Of a stretch of DNA of 64,000 nucleotides, positions 50,885-60,333 are shown piece after piece. This DNA comes from CAJXMH01 sp964001305 (GTDB lineage Bacteria > Bacteroidota > Bacteroidia > Flavobacteriales_E > Vicingaceae). Position 1 is the stretch's first letter. Each line of letters starts with the position of its first letter. Made by a program: the position numbers and the translations under genes. The notes below the pieces were generated by a model that was not told where the DNA came from, did not search any database, and worked only from the letters and a program-made list of their open reading frames with translations. The DNA is taken from contig CAXFAI010000035.1 of the NCBI GenBank assembly GCA_964001305.1, forward strand, positions 62,001 to 126,000. The letters are read 5' to 3'.

Positions 50885-52285
50885 ATGCAAGAGCGATCAG
50901 AATTATGGGGCCACCCCAAAGGACTATACATTTTATTTTTCACAGAACTTTGGGAACGTTTTAGTTATTACGGAATGCGAGCCATTCTTGTACTCTTTCT
51001 CATTTCTACTGTAAATAGTGACAATCCTGGTTTTGGATGGACTGAAGGTGATGCTTTAAAGCTTTATGGTTGGTATACGGCTCTAGTTTATATTATGTCT
51101 ATTGCAGGTGGTTTAGTTGCTGATAAATTTTGGGGACAAAAAAGAACCGTATTAATTGGTGGTATTTTACTTTGCTTAGGTCATGGTATACTTGCGGTAG
51201 AAGCCTTATGGGCATTTTATACTGGTTTGGCACTTATTGTTTTAGGGGTTGGCGGTTTAAAACCTAACATTTCTACTATGGTAGGTGGACTTTATCCACA
51301 AGGAGATGATCGCAGAGACAAAGGATTTACCATTTTTTACATAGGTATTAATCTAGGAGCTTTCTTTTCTGCATTGGTAGTTGGCTACGTTGGTGAAGAA
51401 ATGGGATGGCATTATGGTTTTGGCTTAGCAGGTATTGGAATGATTGTAGGCCAAATTGTATACATGTGGGGCCAAAAATATTTAAAAGGAGTTGGAGAGT
51501 CTACTCAAGACTTAACACCTGCTGAAAAGGAAGCCAAAAAGCGTCCTCTTACCCAAGTAGAAAAAGACCGTGTAAAAGTAATGTTGATTTCATTTCTACT
51601 TATCATCGTGTTTTGGGGAGCCTTTGAGCAAGCAGGTGGTTTAATGAATATTTATACCGCTCAAAAAACAGATTTATCACTTGGCTTTACATTACCCTTG
51701 TTAGATATTGATGCGATTCCTGCCTCTTGGTTCCAATCAGTAAATGCATTCTTTATTATAACCTTAGGTGTGCCAATTGCTTCATTTTGGGTTTGGTGGA
51801 AAAGAAAAGGAAAAGAAACTTCCTCATTATTTAAAATGGCTATAGGCGTTCTAATTATGGGTTGGGGCTTTTTATTTATGACAGGAGCGGCATTAGAATA
51901 CGAAGCAAATGGTTCTTCTGCTATGTATTGGTTGGTCTTAGCTTATTTATTTCACACCGTTGGTGAGCTTTGTGCTTCCCCAGTAGCACTATCTTTTATT
52001 ACCAAATTAGCACCACTTAAGTATGCTTCATTAATGATGGGCGTTTACTTTGCTGCTACAGGTGTTGGAAATAAAGTGGCTGGCTTGCTAGGTGAATGGT
52101 CAGCTTCAGCAGGAGAATTACAAATCTTTACTGGCATTGCTATTTTCTGTACGATCATTGCAGCCTTGGTGATTGCCTTATTAAAACCATTAAAGCGTTT
52201 AACGCATGGTGCAGAAGAGTTAAAAGCAGACTCGCACCATGAAGAACAAGAAGGATTTGAAATAGCTGATAAAGCAGAAGCTTAA
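50885..52285 (+). CDS. POT-family peptide transporter
   Basis: The 466-residue protein has about 12-14 membrane segments and the PTR2 signatures (FTELWERFSYYGMRAILVLF and FTIFYIGINLGAFFSALVVG). It probably imports di- and tripeptides with protons. It is 16 bases before a second, longer paralogue. DPP IV lies upstream. Confidence 0.93.
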   Translation: MQERSELWGHPKGLYILFFTELWERFSYYGMRAILVLFLISTVNSDNPGFGWTEGDALKLYGWYTALVYIMSIAGGLVADKFWGQKRTVLIGGILLCLGHGILAVEALWAFYTGLALIVLGVGGLKPNISTMVGGLYPQGDDRRDKGFTIFYIGINLGAFFSALVVGYVGEEMGWHYGFGLAGIGMIVGQIVYMWGQKYLKGVGESTQDLTPAEKEAKKRPLTQVEKDRVKVMLISFLLIIVFWGAFEQAGGLMNIYTAQKTDLSLGFTLPLLDIDAIPASWFQSVNAFFIITLGVPIASFWVWWKRKGKETSSLFKMAIGVLIMGWGFLFMTGAALEYEANGSSAMYWLVLAYLFHTVGELCASPVALSFITKLAPLKYASLMMGVYFAATGVGNKVAGLLGEWSASAGELQIFTGIAIFCTIIAALVIALLKPLKRLTHGAEELKADSHHEEQEGFEIADKAEA

Positions 52286-52301
52286 ATAAAACACAGACAT
52301 C

Positions 52302-53972
52302 ATGGACATTGGATTTTGGATTATGGTGGTAGCCTGGGCCTTTGTGCTCGTTTGGGTACCGTTTATTATCATGAGTAACAAAAAGGTTCATCCCAAGGCC
52401 TTGTTCATCTTGTTTTTTGCCGAAATGTGGGAACGTTTTTCCTATTACGGCATGCGTGCCCTGCTTACCTTGTATATGGTGCAAGAATTGTTTCGAGAAC
52501 TAAGTCAAGCCGAAGCTGATGAAAAAGCACTTGGCATTTATGGCTCCTACACGGCTATGGTTTACCTCTTCCCTGTGGTTGGGGGTATTTTAGCCGATAA
52601 GGTTTTAGGTTTTCGCAAAGCCATCATATTTGGTGGAGCTTTGATGATGGCCGGTCATTTTGCTCTTGCTTTAGAAGGTATGTTCTTTGGCGGAAATATG
52701 CAATTGTTTTTCCTTTCGCTTGCCTTTATCATGGTTGGAAATGGCTTTTTTAAACCAAACGTTTCTAGTTTTTTAGGCAACTTTTACGGCTTAAACGATA
52801 GTAGAAAAGATGGTGCCTTTACCATTTTCTATATGGGTGTAAATATTGGAGCCTTGCTTTCCATTACAACCTGTGGTTATGTGGGTGAGCAAATTAGCTG
52901 GCATTATGGTTTTGGACTTGCAGGCATCGGCATGGCACTCGGCTTGCTTGTTTTTTGGTTCTTTGGTCCATCTAGTTTTGGAAAAAAAGGCATAAACCCA
53001 ACAGAAGTAGAGAATTTCCCTGAAATTAATGAAGAAGAAGATTTAGCGCGTTTAAAAGGACCTAAATCCTTAACAGAGCAAGCACAAGCAGAAGAAGCAA
53101 GCAATTTTAAATTGCACATGACACCGAAATTGAAGCGTAAGCAAATGCTAACTTTCATTGGAACCTTAGTCTTCATACCCATTTCTGCGCAATTCTTAAA
53201 TCTAAGTGATATTGTTACTTGGATTCTTATTGCCTTAAGCATTGGCTTGTTAGGTGCACTGCTATTCATGGGGCGTCAACAAGAAGAAAAAAAATCGGAA
53301 CAGCGCCTATGGGTGGTGGTTGTTCTCTTTGTTTTTCATGCCGTTTTTTGGGCTTTGTTTGAACAAGCTGGTGGCTCGATTACCCTTTTCACTGCTCGAA
53401 ACATAGATCGAGTTGTCATGGGATCAGAAATTCCAGCTTCCATTTTCCAATTTTTCAATGCCTTTTTTATCATGACTTTGGCTCCTCTCTTTTCTTGGCT
53501 TTGGGTTAAGTTACGTCAGTCTGATAAAGAACCCTCTACCCCACTAAAATTTGTATTGGGTTTAAGTTTACTAGCCTTAGGATTTGTCTTCATTGTCCTA
53601 GGTTCTCAGTTTGCAACAGATGGATTAGTGCCCATTCTATTTTTAGTTTTCATGTATTTCTTCCATACATCAGGCGAGCTTTGTTTATCACCAGTTGGAT
53701 TATCTATGATCACCAAACTATCACCAAAAAAAGCAGTAGGTTATGTTATGGGGGTTTGGTTTTTATCCATTGCCTTAGCCAATAAAATGGCGGGACTAAT
53801 TGGTGAGTTAACGGCTGGTGAAGGGTTAGGAGAAAACGCTAGCCGATTAGATACTTTGGCGGTTTATTCCCATACCTATTTAGTTTGGGGAGTTGGCGTA
53901 GTTGGCGGTGCTGCTTTAGTACTATTGTTCTTAGTCCCCACCCTAAGAAAATGGATGCATGGCATTCACTAA
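52302..53972 (+). CDS. POT-family peptide transporter (second copy)
   Basis: The 556-residue protein has about 14 membrane segments and both PTR2 signatures (FAEMWERFSYYGMRALLTLY; FTIFYMGVNIGALLSITTCG). It is a paralogue of the previous gene, longer by a charged loop around residues 225-275. It probably imports small peptides. A strong terminator ends the run 34 bases later. Confidence 0.93.
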   Translation: MDIGFWIMVVAWAFVLVWVPFIIMSNKKVHPKALFILFFAEMWERFSYYGMRALLTLYMVQELFRELSQAEADEKALGIYGSYTAMVYLFPVVGGILADKVLGFRKAIIFGGALMMAGHFALALEGMFFGGNMQLFFLSLAFIMVGNGFFKPNVSSFLGNFYGLNDSRKDGAFTIFYMGVNIGALLSITTCGYVGEQISWHYGFGLAGIGMALGLLVFWFFGPSSFGKKGINPTEVENFPEINEEEDLARLKGPKSLTEQAQAEEASNFKLHMTPKLKRKQMLTFIGTLVFIPISAQFLNLSDIVTWILIALSIGLLGALLFMGRQQEEKKSEQRLWVVVVLFVFHAVFWALFEQAGGSITLFTARNIDRVVMGSEIPASIFQFFNAFFIMTLAPLFSWLWVKLRQSDKEPSTPLKFVLGLSLLALGFVFIVLGSQFATDGLVPILFLVFMYFFHTSGELCLSPVGLSMITKLSPKKAVGYVMGVWFLSIALANKMAGLIGELTAGEGLGENASRLDTLAVYSHTYLVWGVGVVGGAALVLLFLVPTLRKWMHGIH

Positions 53973-54006
53973 AAGCCATTTATTTTCCTAAAATCAGAAA
54001 AACATA

Positions 54007-54049
54007 TGTAAACAAAAAAAGGAGCTTTAAGCTCCTTTTTTTGTTTACA
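54007..54049 (+). terminator. strong rho-independent terminator
   Basis: TGTAAACAAAAAAAGGAGC and GCTCCTTTTTTTGTTTACA form a perfect 19-base stem around the loop TTTAA. It ends the DPP IV/POT run and lies before the sterol-desaturase gene. Confidence 0.92.
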
Positions 54050-54127
54050 CATACTTAGATTGCTTTGTAACTCTTGTTACTGAACAATACCATCAGATAG
54101 GTGTAATTTTATAAAAACATTTTAACT

Positions 54128-54994
54128 ATGTATGAATTATTCCAAGCTTTTAAAGATTCATTCTTAGGTAGCCTAAACTGGACTTGGAATAGCATCATTT
54201 TCCAAGTTCCTTGGTATCAAAATTACTTTTGGGGATTAATCATTATTTCTTTAGTTGTTTGGGGAATGGAAATTGCTTTTCCATGGCGAAAAAAACAAGG
54301 AATTATTAGAAAGGATTTCTGGCTTGACGGCTTCTACATGTTTTTTAATTTCTTCTTGTTTGCCATTTTTATCAGTGGCTTTTATCGAATCATGCAATTG
54401 GGTTTTGAATCCATAGGTATTCAAATGGATAGCCTCAGTTTAATCAACACCAAAACTTGGCCAACTTGGGCTTCTCTTCTTCTATTTTTTGTTTTACTTG
54501 ATTTTGTTCAATGGTTTACTCATGTCTTACTACATCGTATTCCTGCCTTGTGGCAATTTCACAAAGTGCACCATTCTGTTAAAGAAATGGGCTTTGCAGC
54601 CCACTTGCGTTTTCATTGGATGGAAAATATTTTGTACAAACCTTTAAAAACCATAGCAGTTATGGTATTAGGTGGCTTTGAACCCGAACAAGCTTACCTT
54701 GTCCATTTTGTTGCCATTACCATTGGACATTTGAATCATGCCAATATCAAACTAACCTACGGACCTTTCAAGTACATTTTTAATAATCCGGTGATGCATT
54801 TACACCACCATGCTTATTACCTGCCCAAAGCTAGCTATGGAGTGAACTACGGCATTAGCCTAAGCTTATGGGATTACCTCTTTAAAACGGCTCACATACC
54901 CAATGAAAATGGAGAAACCAAATTGGGATTTGAAGGGGATGAAAACTTCCCGCAAGACTTTATTGGGCAGAATTTATATGGATTTAGAAAATAG
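54128..54994 (+). CDS. sterol desaturase/fatty-acid hydroxylase-family membrane protein
   Basis: The 288-residue protein has about four membrane segments and the three di-iron histidine boxes of the family: THVLLHRIPALWQFHKVHHS, HLNHANIK and MHLHHHAYY. Such enzymes hydroxylate or desaturate lipids or carotenoids using O2. The substrate is unknown. It converges on a hypothetical lipoprotein gene. Confidence 0.85.
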   Translation: MYELFQAFKDSFLGSLNWTWNSIIFQVPWYQNYFWGLIIISLVVWGMEIAFPWRKKQGIIRKDFWLDGFYMFFNFFLFAIFISGFYRIMQLGFESIGIQMDSLSLINTKTWPTWASLLLFFVLLDFVQWFTHVLLHRIPALWQFHKVHHSVKEMGFAAHLRFHWMENILYKPLKTIAVMVLGGFEPEQAYLVHFVAITIGHLNHANIKLTYGPFKYIFNNPVMHLHHHAYYLPKASYGVNYGISLSLWDYLFKTAHIPNENGETKLGFEGDENFPQDFIGQNLYGFRK

Positions 54995-54995
54995 C

Positions 54996-55655
54996 CTAGT
55001 GAATACGATACCGAACAAGTCTTTTTTCAATATGATTAGGACTTGCTGAATAATGAAAACTTTGAAATACTTTGCCAACATTTTCAGCGTATTGTTGGTG
55101 TGAGTATCTAGGGTAGTCATAAAGCTTTTGCAATGCTTCTACCGAAGTAATAGTTGTACCTAAGTAATCTATGACAGCAAACTCTCCTGCCGGAACAATC
55201 GTTTTTATTTCAGGTAAATGTAACATGTAAAAAGTATATTGTAAGGTATCTCCATTAGATGTGTAATTGATAAAGTCATCTAAGGTATCTGAGAAGTTTA
55301 CAAAGTTTAACTTAGATTGATATCCAAGTGAAACTAAATACCCACTGGAGTCTCTAAACCACCCTCTATCTTCATAGTTAGTCGGATATTCTTTACCATA
55401 CATATAAAAATACCTATTCCCATTTACCATTGTATCCCTTATAACTCTTACACTATCTTGTTTATTCAAGTTTGTTTCATTCCCTGAAGTATCTACAGAA
55501 TAGTTTTCATACACCCAATAATTTCCTACTTCTAAAGGGAAGTAGTTGGGAGATATAGGGGTATTTTGAGTTTCTACTTGAACAGTATTTTCCTCATCCT
55601 TTTTACAAGAAAATAAGGTAAGTGCAATTATCATTGAAAAGAGGTAGTATTTCAT
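54996..55655 (-). CDS. hypothetical lipoprotein
   Basis: The 219-residue protein has a lipoprotein signal peptide (lipobox LTLFSC). The strand-rich mature part (YFPLEVGNYWVYENYSVDTS, then GEFAVIDYLGTTITS) looks like a secreted Bacteroidota domain. Function is unknown. Confidence 0.65.
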   Translation of the reverse strand: MKYYLFSMIIALTLFSCKKDEENTVQVETQNTPISPNYFPLEVGNYWVYENYSVDTSGNETNLNKQDSVRVIRDTMVNGNRYFYMYGKEYPTNYEDRGWFRDSSGYLVSLGYQSKLNFVNFSDTLDDFINYTSNGDTLQYTFYMLHLPEIKTIVPAGEFAVIDYLGTTITSVEALQKLYDYPRYSHQQYAENVGKVFQSFHYSASPNHIEKRLVRYRIH

Positions 55656-55723
55656 AAAAAGTAAATTTGGTTTTCTTCAAAACGAAAGACGTTGTCTTTT
55701 ATTATTAATGAAGTATTTCCAAC

Positions 55724-55747
55724 AAAAAAGGCCGGCATTAGCCGACC
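55724..55747 (-). terminator. terminator for the MBL-rhodanese run
   Basis: On the minus strand GGTCGGC and GCCGGCC pair (one G-T pair) around TAAT and are followed by TTTTTTG. It lies 25 bases after the stop of the 55772-57178 gene. Confidence 0.7.
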
Positions 55748-55771
55748 CTTTCATTTACTATTCTCGAATTA

Positions 55772-57178
55772 TTATTTCACACTGCTGGGACAAACATAAT
55801 CTGTCGTTTTTAAATTGGTGTTTTTCAAAGCTCCAAATCCACCTTCCACATTTATTAAATTGTGAACTCCACGAGACTTTAAAATTGAACCAGCAATTAC
55901 AGAGCGATAGCCACCGGCACAATGCACATAAAAACTAACCTCTTTAGGCAATTCAGCCAAATGCTCATTTACAAAACTCAAGGGAATGTTAGTCGCTTTG
56001 TCTAAGTGTTCAGCTTTGAATTCGGATTCTTTTCGAACGTCAATAATCGGCATATTTTCTTCGTAATTACTTGCAAACTCATCGGCCGGAATTGAACTCA
56101 TTGTATCGTATTCCTTCTCCGCCTTCCAAGCTTCAAACCCTCCCGCTAAAAAACCTAAGGTATTATCAAAACCAACTCTTGAAAGTCTTGTAACAGCTTC
56201 CTCTTCTCTTCCTTCAGGAGTAATTAAAAGTATGGGTTGTTTTACATCTGCTATTAAAGCCCCTACCCAAGGAGCAAAGTCACCATCTAAACCAATAAAA
56301 ATTGACCTTGGAATATGTCCTTGCACAAATTCACTTTGATGCCTAACATCTAGAATAACAGCATCCGTTTCATTAGCAGCTGCTTCAAAAGCTTCAGGTG
56401 AAAGTGCTTGAGTACCCTTACTCAAAATTTCATCAATATCTTGATAGCCCTCTTTGTTCATTTGCACATTTTGCGGAAAGTATTGCGGAGGAGGCAACAA
56501 TCCATCGGTTACTTCCTTCACAAATTCATCTTCAGTCATATCTGCTCTTAAGGCATAATTCATCTTCTTTTGATTACCCAAAGTGTCCACCGTTTCTTTC
56601 ATCATGTTTTTACCGCAAGCTGAGCCTGCCCCATGACCAGGATAAACGGTTACATCATCTGCCAAAGGCATAATCTGTGTTCTGAGACTTTTGTATAAAG
56701 TAGCAGCCAACTCTTCTTGTGTTAAACTTGCCGCTTTTTGTGCCAAATCAGGTCTCCCTACATCCCCTAAAAACAAGGTATCACCGGTAAATATGGCGAC
56801 ATCTTTTCCGTTTTCATCTTTCAATAAATAGGTGGTGCTCTCCATGGTATGACCCGGTGTGTGTAATACTTTAATGGTTACCGCCCCTAATTTAAATTCT
56901 TGCTGATCTTCAGCAATTAAAGCATCAAAATTTGTTTTAGCAGTTGGGCCGTAAATAATAGTTGCACCACTTTGCTTTGCTAGGGTAAGATGTCCACTAA
57001 CAAAGTCTGCATGAAAATGGGTTTCAAAAATATACTTGATTTTAGCCCCATTTTTCTCCGTCTTTTCCATGTATGGCTTTACTTCTCTCAAAGGGTCTAT
57101 GATAGCCACTTCTCCTTCGCTTTCAATGTAGTAAGCTCCTTGCGCTAAACAGCCTGTATATATTTGTTCTACTTTCAT
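55772..57178 (-). CDS. MBL-fold hydrolase with two rhodanese domains (persulfide dioxygenase-like)
   Basis: The 468-residue protein has an N-terminal metallo-beta-lactamase domain (THFHADFVSGH at residues 53-63, then HTPGHT and FTGDTLFLGDVGRPD). Two rhodanese domains follow. The first lacks its active Cys (ILLITPEGR in place of a Cys loop), while the second keeps C420 (HCAGGYRS). This arrangement is like ETHE1-type persulfide dioxygenases fused to sulfurtransferase. The usual DH pair of the MBL motif is DF. It probably oxidises persulfide or transfers sulfane sulfur. Confidence 0.85.
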   Translation of the reverse strand: MKVEQIYTGCLAQGAYYIESEGEVAIIDPLREVKPYMEKTEKNGAKIKYIFETHFHADFVSGHLTLAKQSGATIIYGPTAKTNFDALIAEDQQEFKLGAVTIKVLHTPGHTMESTTYLLKDENGKDVAIFTGDTLFLGDVGRPDLAQKAASLTQEELAATLYKSLRTQIMPLADDVTVYPGHGAGSACGKNMMKETVDTLGNQKKMNYALRADMTEDEFVKEVTDGLLPPPQYFPQNVQMNKEGYQDIDEILSKGTQALSPEAFEAAANETDAVILDVRHQSEFVQGHIPRSIFIGLDGDFAPWVGALIADVKQPILLITPEGREEEAVTRLSRVGFDNTLGFLAGGFEAWKAEKEYDTMSSIPADEFASNYEENMPIIDVRKESEFKAEHLDKATNIPLSFVNEHLAELPKEVSFYVHCAGGYRSVIAGSILKSRGVHNLINVEGGFGALKNTNLKTTDYVCPSSVK

Positions 57179-57262
57179 ATCTTCTATTTCTAAATATCAG
57201 TTAAACTATCACAAAGTTAAGCCTCCAGAAGTTCAAAATACGTAACTAAAGTTACTTTTCAG

Positions 57263-58063
57263 TTAGATGCTTAGCTCTTTTAAAATAATGTAAATACCCA
57301 TAAGCAAAACAAACCACCCAAAGGCAGACTTTAACTTCTTCCCATTGATGAATTTATTCATATAAATGCCCAAGAAAATACCAACTATTGAAAGTGTGGT
57401 GAAAGAAAGTAAAAAAGCCCAATCGATGGACAGATTCTCTACATCACCAATAAATCCAATTAAAGATTTAACTGCAATAATCATTAATGAGGTAGCAACT
57501 GCTTTTTTCATGGGCAGCTTTGCTAATAATACTAAAGCAGGAATAATTAGGAATCCTCCACCTGCACCCACAATACCTGTAAGTAAGCCAACCAATGCGC
57601 CTTCTAATAAAATCATTGGGTAATTGTAAGAGATTTCGGTTTCTACTCCTTCATCTTTTCGCTTGTTCCGTATCATCGAAATTGCTGCCAATAGCATAAT
57701 CAGGGCAAAAAAGACCATAATGCCAAGCTCTTTGCTTACTGTAAAATTTGAAATAGTAAATAATTCATTGGGTATGGCAGGCACCAAAAACTTGCGGGTT
57801 AAGTAAACAGCTAAAAGTGCTGGTATTGCAAAAACAGCTCCTGTTTTTACATCTACCTGTTTTTTAGGTAAGTTTCTTATTGTTCCTACTAAAGCCGTAC
57901 TTCCAACTACAAACAAAGAATAGGCAGTAGCCATCACTGGGTTAATTCCAAGCAAATAGACAAATATGGGAACAGTTATAATTGAACCTCCACCTCCGAT
58001 TAGTCCTAAAACCACGCCTATTATAATGGCTCCTATATAGCCTAGTAAAGTAAATATATCCAT
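57263..58063 (-). CDS. TauE/SafE family transporter (second)
   Basis: The 266-residue protein has about eight membrane segments and the family repeats (VVLGLIGGGGSIITVPIFVY; GLLTGIVGAGGGFLIIPALV). In this context it likely exports sulfite formed by the persulfide dioxygenase. It lies between that gene and a Crp/Fnr regulator, all on the same strand. Confidence 0.88.
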   Translation of the reverse strand: MDIFTLLGYIGAIIIGVVLGLIGGGGSIITVPIFVYLLGINPVMATAYSLFVVGSTALVGTIRNLPKKQVDVKTGAVFAIPALLAVYLTRKFLVPAIPNELFTISNFTVSKELGIMVFFALIMLLAAISMIRNKRKDEGVETEISYNYPMILLEGALVGLLTGIVGAGGGFLIIPALVLLAKLPMKKAVATSLMIIAVKSLIGFIGDVENLSIDWAFLLSFTTLSIVGIFLGIYMNKFINGKKLKSAFGWFVLLMGIYIILKELSI

Positions 58064-58117
58064 AGCTAAAATTTGCTCAAATGTATAAGCTTATAATTGA
58101 AGCAGAAGTAACTTGAG

Positions 58118-58750
58118 TTACAGAGCAATGACTTTAATCTTATTTCTATGTAATTCAATGTATCCATCATTTTCCAAGCGTTTCAATAAGCGTGAAATCA
58201 CAACTCTAGAAGTATGTAACTCATAAGCTATTTCTTGGTGGGTGCTTCGAATAAAGTCATCATCAGAGACATTCGACTTTTCCTTTAAATAAGCAAGCAA
58301 TCGTTCATCCATTTTAAGGAAAGCAATTTTATCAATGGTATTCAAAAGCTCCATCATTCTTGCTTGGTAACTATTTAAGATAAAGTTTCTCCAACTGCTA
58401 TATTGGTCCATCCAGCTTTGCATTTTTTGAACTGGGAGCATAATCATACTTGTATCCTTTTCAGCAATTGCTCTCACTTCAGATCGCGTATTGCCTAAAC
58501 AACAAGTTATAGTCATTGCACAAGTTTCACCTCCTTCTATAAAATAAAGTAATAATTCATCTCCATTTTCATCTTCACGTAATACTTTCACTGCCCCTTC
58601 TAGCAACAAAGGCATAGAACGAATAAAATTGCCTATTTCCATCAATTGGTCACCTTCTTTAAGCTCTTTAATAGTGGCTACTTGGTTAATCTCTTCTATT
58701 AATGCAGGTTCAAAAATTCCTGCATACTTCTCTTTTAGCTCTTGAATCAT
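58118..58750 (-). CDS. Crp/Fnr-family regulator with cysteine-rich patch
   Basis: The 210-residue protein has the cyclic-nucleotide-binding fold (about residues 20-120) and a C-terminal helix-turn-helix (DDFIRSTHQEIAYELHTSRV). C77, C83 and C84 (ETCAMTITCCLG) are clustered in the ligand-binding half and could sense oxidant or sulfane sulfur. Genes downstream on the same strand are the TauE and MBL-rhodanese genes. Usp is divergent. Confidence 0.85.
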   Translation of the reverse strand: MIQELKEKYAGIFEPALIEEINQVATIKELKEGDQLMEIGNFIRSMPLLLEGAVKVLREDENGDELLLYFIEGGETCAMTITCCLGNTRSEVRAIAEKDTSMIMLPVQKMQSWMDQYSSWRNFILNSYQARMMELLNTIDKIAFLKMDERLLAYLKEKSNVSDDDFIRSTHQEIAYELHTSRVVISRLLKRLENDGYIELHRNKIKVIAL

Positions 58751-58894
58751 GGGTTCTGTTCTAAGATAAGCGAAGATAATTCATTCTTGTAAAGACATTT
58801 AAATTAGAATCGAAAAAATAAATTTCATTTAACCTGAATCATTCAAAAAATCTCCAATTCTTTCTCATCTTTATGGCATAAATTGAAATAGACC

Positions 58895-59698
58895 ATGCAA
58901 ACCATTTTAATTCCAACTGATTTTTCTCAGAATGCGTTAATGGCAGCAGATTTCGCTGTAAATCATTTAGGTACAGCTAATAGCCGATACGTCTTAATTC
59001 ATGTCTACGATATTCCTCATGGAGGAACAAGTGGCTTATTTTATCTGATGGATGAAATAAAAAAGCAAGCCGAACAAGATATGGAGGCTTTTACTGAAAA
59101 ATTGAACGAGCGCTTTAAGGAACGTCAAATTACTTTCGAAAGTCGATTAGCTCAAGGAGATTTTTCAGAGCAATCTACCATTCTTGCCTTTGATGAAAAT
59201 GCGGATTGCTTGGTTATGGGAACTAAAGGCGCATCAGGCGTAAAAGAGGTTTTGATTGGAAGTAGCACAGTTAGTATGATGAGAGCTTTAAAACATCCAC
59301 TTTTTGTCATTCCTGAGCATTATTTAGATAAAGATATTGAAGAAGTAATTATTAGCTATGATGGCAAAAGTTATCCTGAAAAGGCTGCGGAAACGATTAA
59401 AAAATATGCCTTAAAACATGATCTTCCTATTCGTGCTATGCATGTTAGAATAAACGAAGAAGGTCCTTTGCAAAATTGGGATCAATTAAAAGCTTTATTT
59501 GATGGTTTTAAAATTGACATTCATGAATGTCATGGCGAGAATTATGAAGAAGGACTAAAAAAGGGAATAGAAGATCAAAAAGGATTATTGGTTTTACTTA
59601 GACATAAACAAACTTTTTGGGAACGCTTTTTTAATGCCAGTGATTCTAGAAAAGCAGTTATGCACGCAGACTTACCTGTTTTAGTGATACCCGAATAA
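58895..59698 (+). CDS. universal stress protein (tandem Usp domains)
   Basis: The 267-residue protein has two Usp domains in tandem. The first (about residues 1-148) has the nucleotide-binding motif GTKGASGVKEVLIGSST. The second (about 150-267) is less conserved. It is divergent from the Crp/Fnr gene, which may control it. A terminator follows. Confidence 0.85.
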   Translation: MQTILIPTDFSQNALMAADFAVNHLGTANSRYVLIHVYDIPHGGTSGLFYLMDEIKKQAEQDMEAFTEKLNERFKERQITFESRLAQGDFSEQSTILAFDENADCLVMGTKGASGVKEVLIGSSTVSMMRALKHPLFVIPEHYLDKDIEEVIISYDGKSYPEKAAETIKKYALKHDLPIRAMHVRINEEGPLQNWDQLKALFDGFKIDIHECHGENYEEGLKKGIEDQKGLLVLLRHKQTFWERFFNASDSRKAVMHADLPVLVIPE

Positions 59699-59721
59699 AA
59701 GATTAGAAAATAATAGACATA

Positions 59722-59749
59722 AAAAAACCACGCCTCGGCGTGGTTTTTT
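59722..59749 (+). terminator. bidirectional terminator
   Basis: CCACGCC and GGCGTGG form a 7-base stem with a short loop, flanked by A- and T-runs. It separates the usp gene from the convergent DUF4920 gene. Confidence 0.85.
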
Positions 59750-59766
59750 GTTTTGTATCTTTTTGA

Positions 59767-60294
59767 TTAATTCTTAATCAATACACCATGAGCTAAGAAA
59801 GATGTTTTAATTTCAGGCTCTGTGATGGCAGCAATTTCTTCAGGAGATTGTCCTCCGTCTTCTGCATAATGTCTTAAGTCTTCTACAGAAGTCGTGTCTT
59901 GGTAAGCAATTCCTTCAAAAATCACTTGCTTTCCACTAATGTCTTTAGGCACAAAAAAGCCATAGTCTTTAAAACGGATTCTCATATCACCGCCATCAGC
60001 TGTTTGAACTTTCATCCAACATCCTTTTTTCTGACAAACGTCGGTAGCTACTGCCAAAATTTTCACTTCTAAAGTGTCTTGGCCTTCCATTTTCATAGCG
60101 AATTCATCAATTGTCAAAGCACCTTCTTCGTCAATTAATTCTCCAAAATGAACGCTATCCGCTTCCATTTCAGTTACTTCTTCCTTTACTTCAGTAAGTT
60201 CTTCTTGAGTGGTTTCTGTTTGCTTTTCAGCTTGGTTACATGCTACAGCAAATACAAATACTGATGCAAATAATAATAAGATTGATCTTTTCAT
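59767..60294 (-). CDS. DUF4920 lipoprotein
   Basis: The 175-residue protein has a lipoprotein signal peptide (FAVAC), an acidic linker (QTETTQEELTEVKEEVTEME) and the DUF4920 domain (VATDVCQKKGCWMKVQTADG, FKDYGFFVPKDISGKQVIFE). The CxxxxC pattern in CQKKGC could bind metal or form a disulfide. Function is unknown. It is 39 bases after the OmpA/PD40 gene's stop on the same strand. Confidence 0.8.
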   Translation of the reverse strand: MKRSILLLFASVFVFAVACNQAEKQTETTQEELTEVKEEVTEMEADSVHFGELIDEEGALTIDEFAMKMEGQDTLEVKILAVATDVCQKKGCWMKVQTADGGDMRIRFKDYGFFVPKDISGKQVIFEGIAYQDTTSVEDLRHYAEDGGQSPEEIAAITEPEIKTSFLAHGVLIKN

Positions 60295-60333
60295 TTTAAA
60301 TAATTTAAGAGGGCAAAAGTAATGGTTTCTTAG

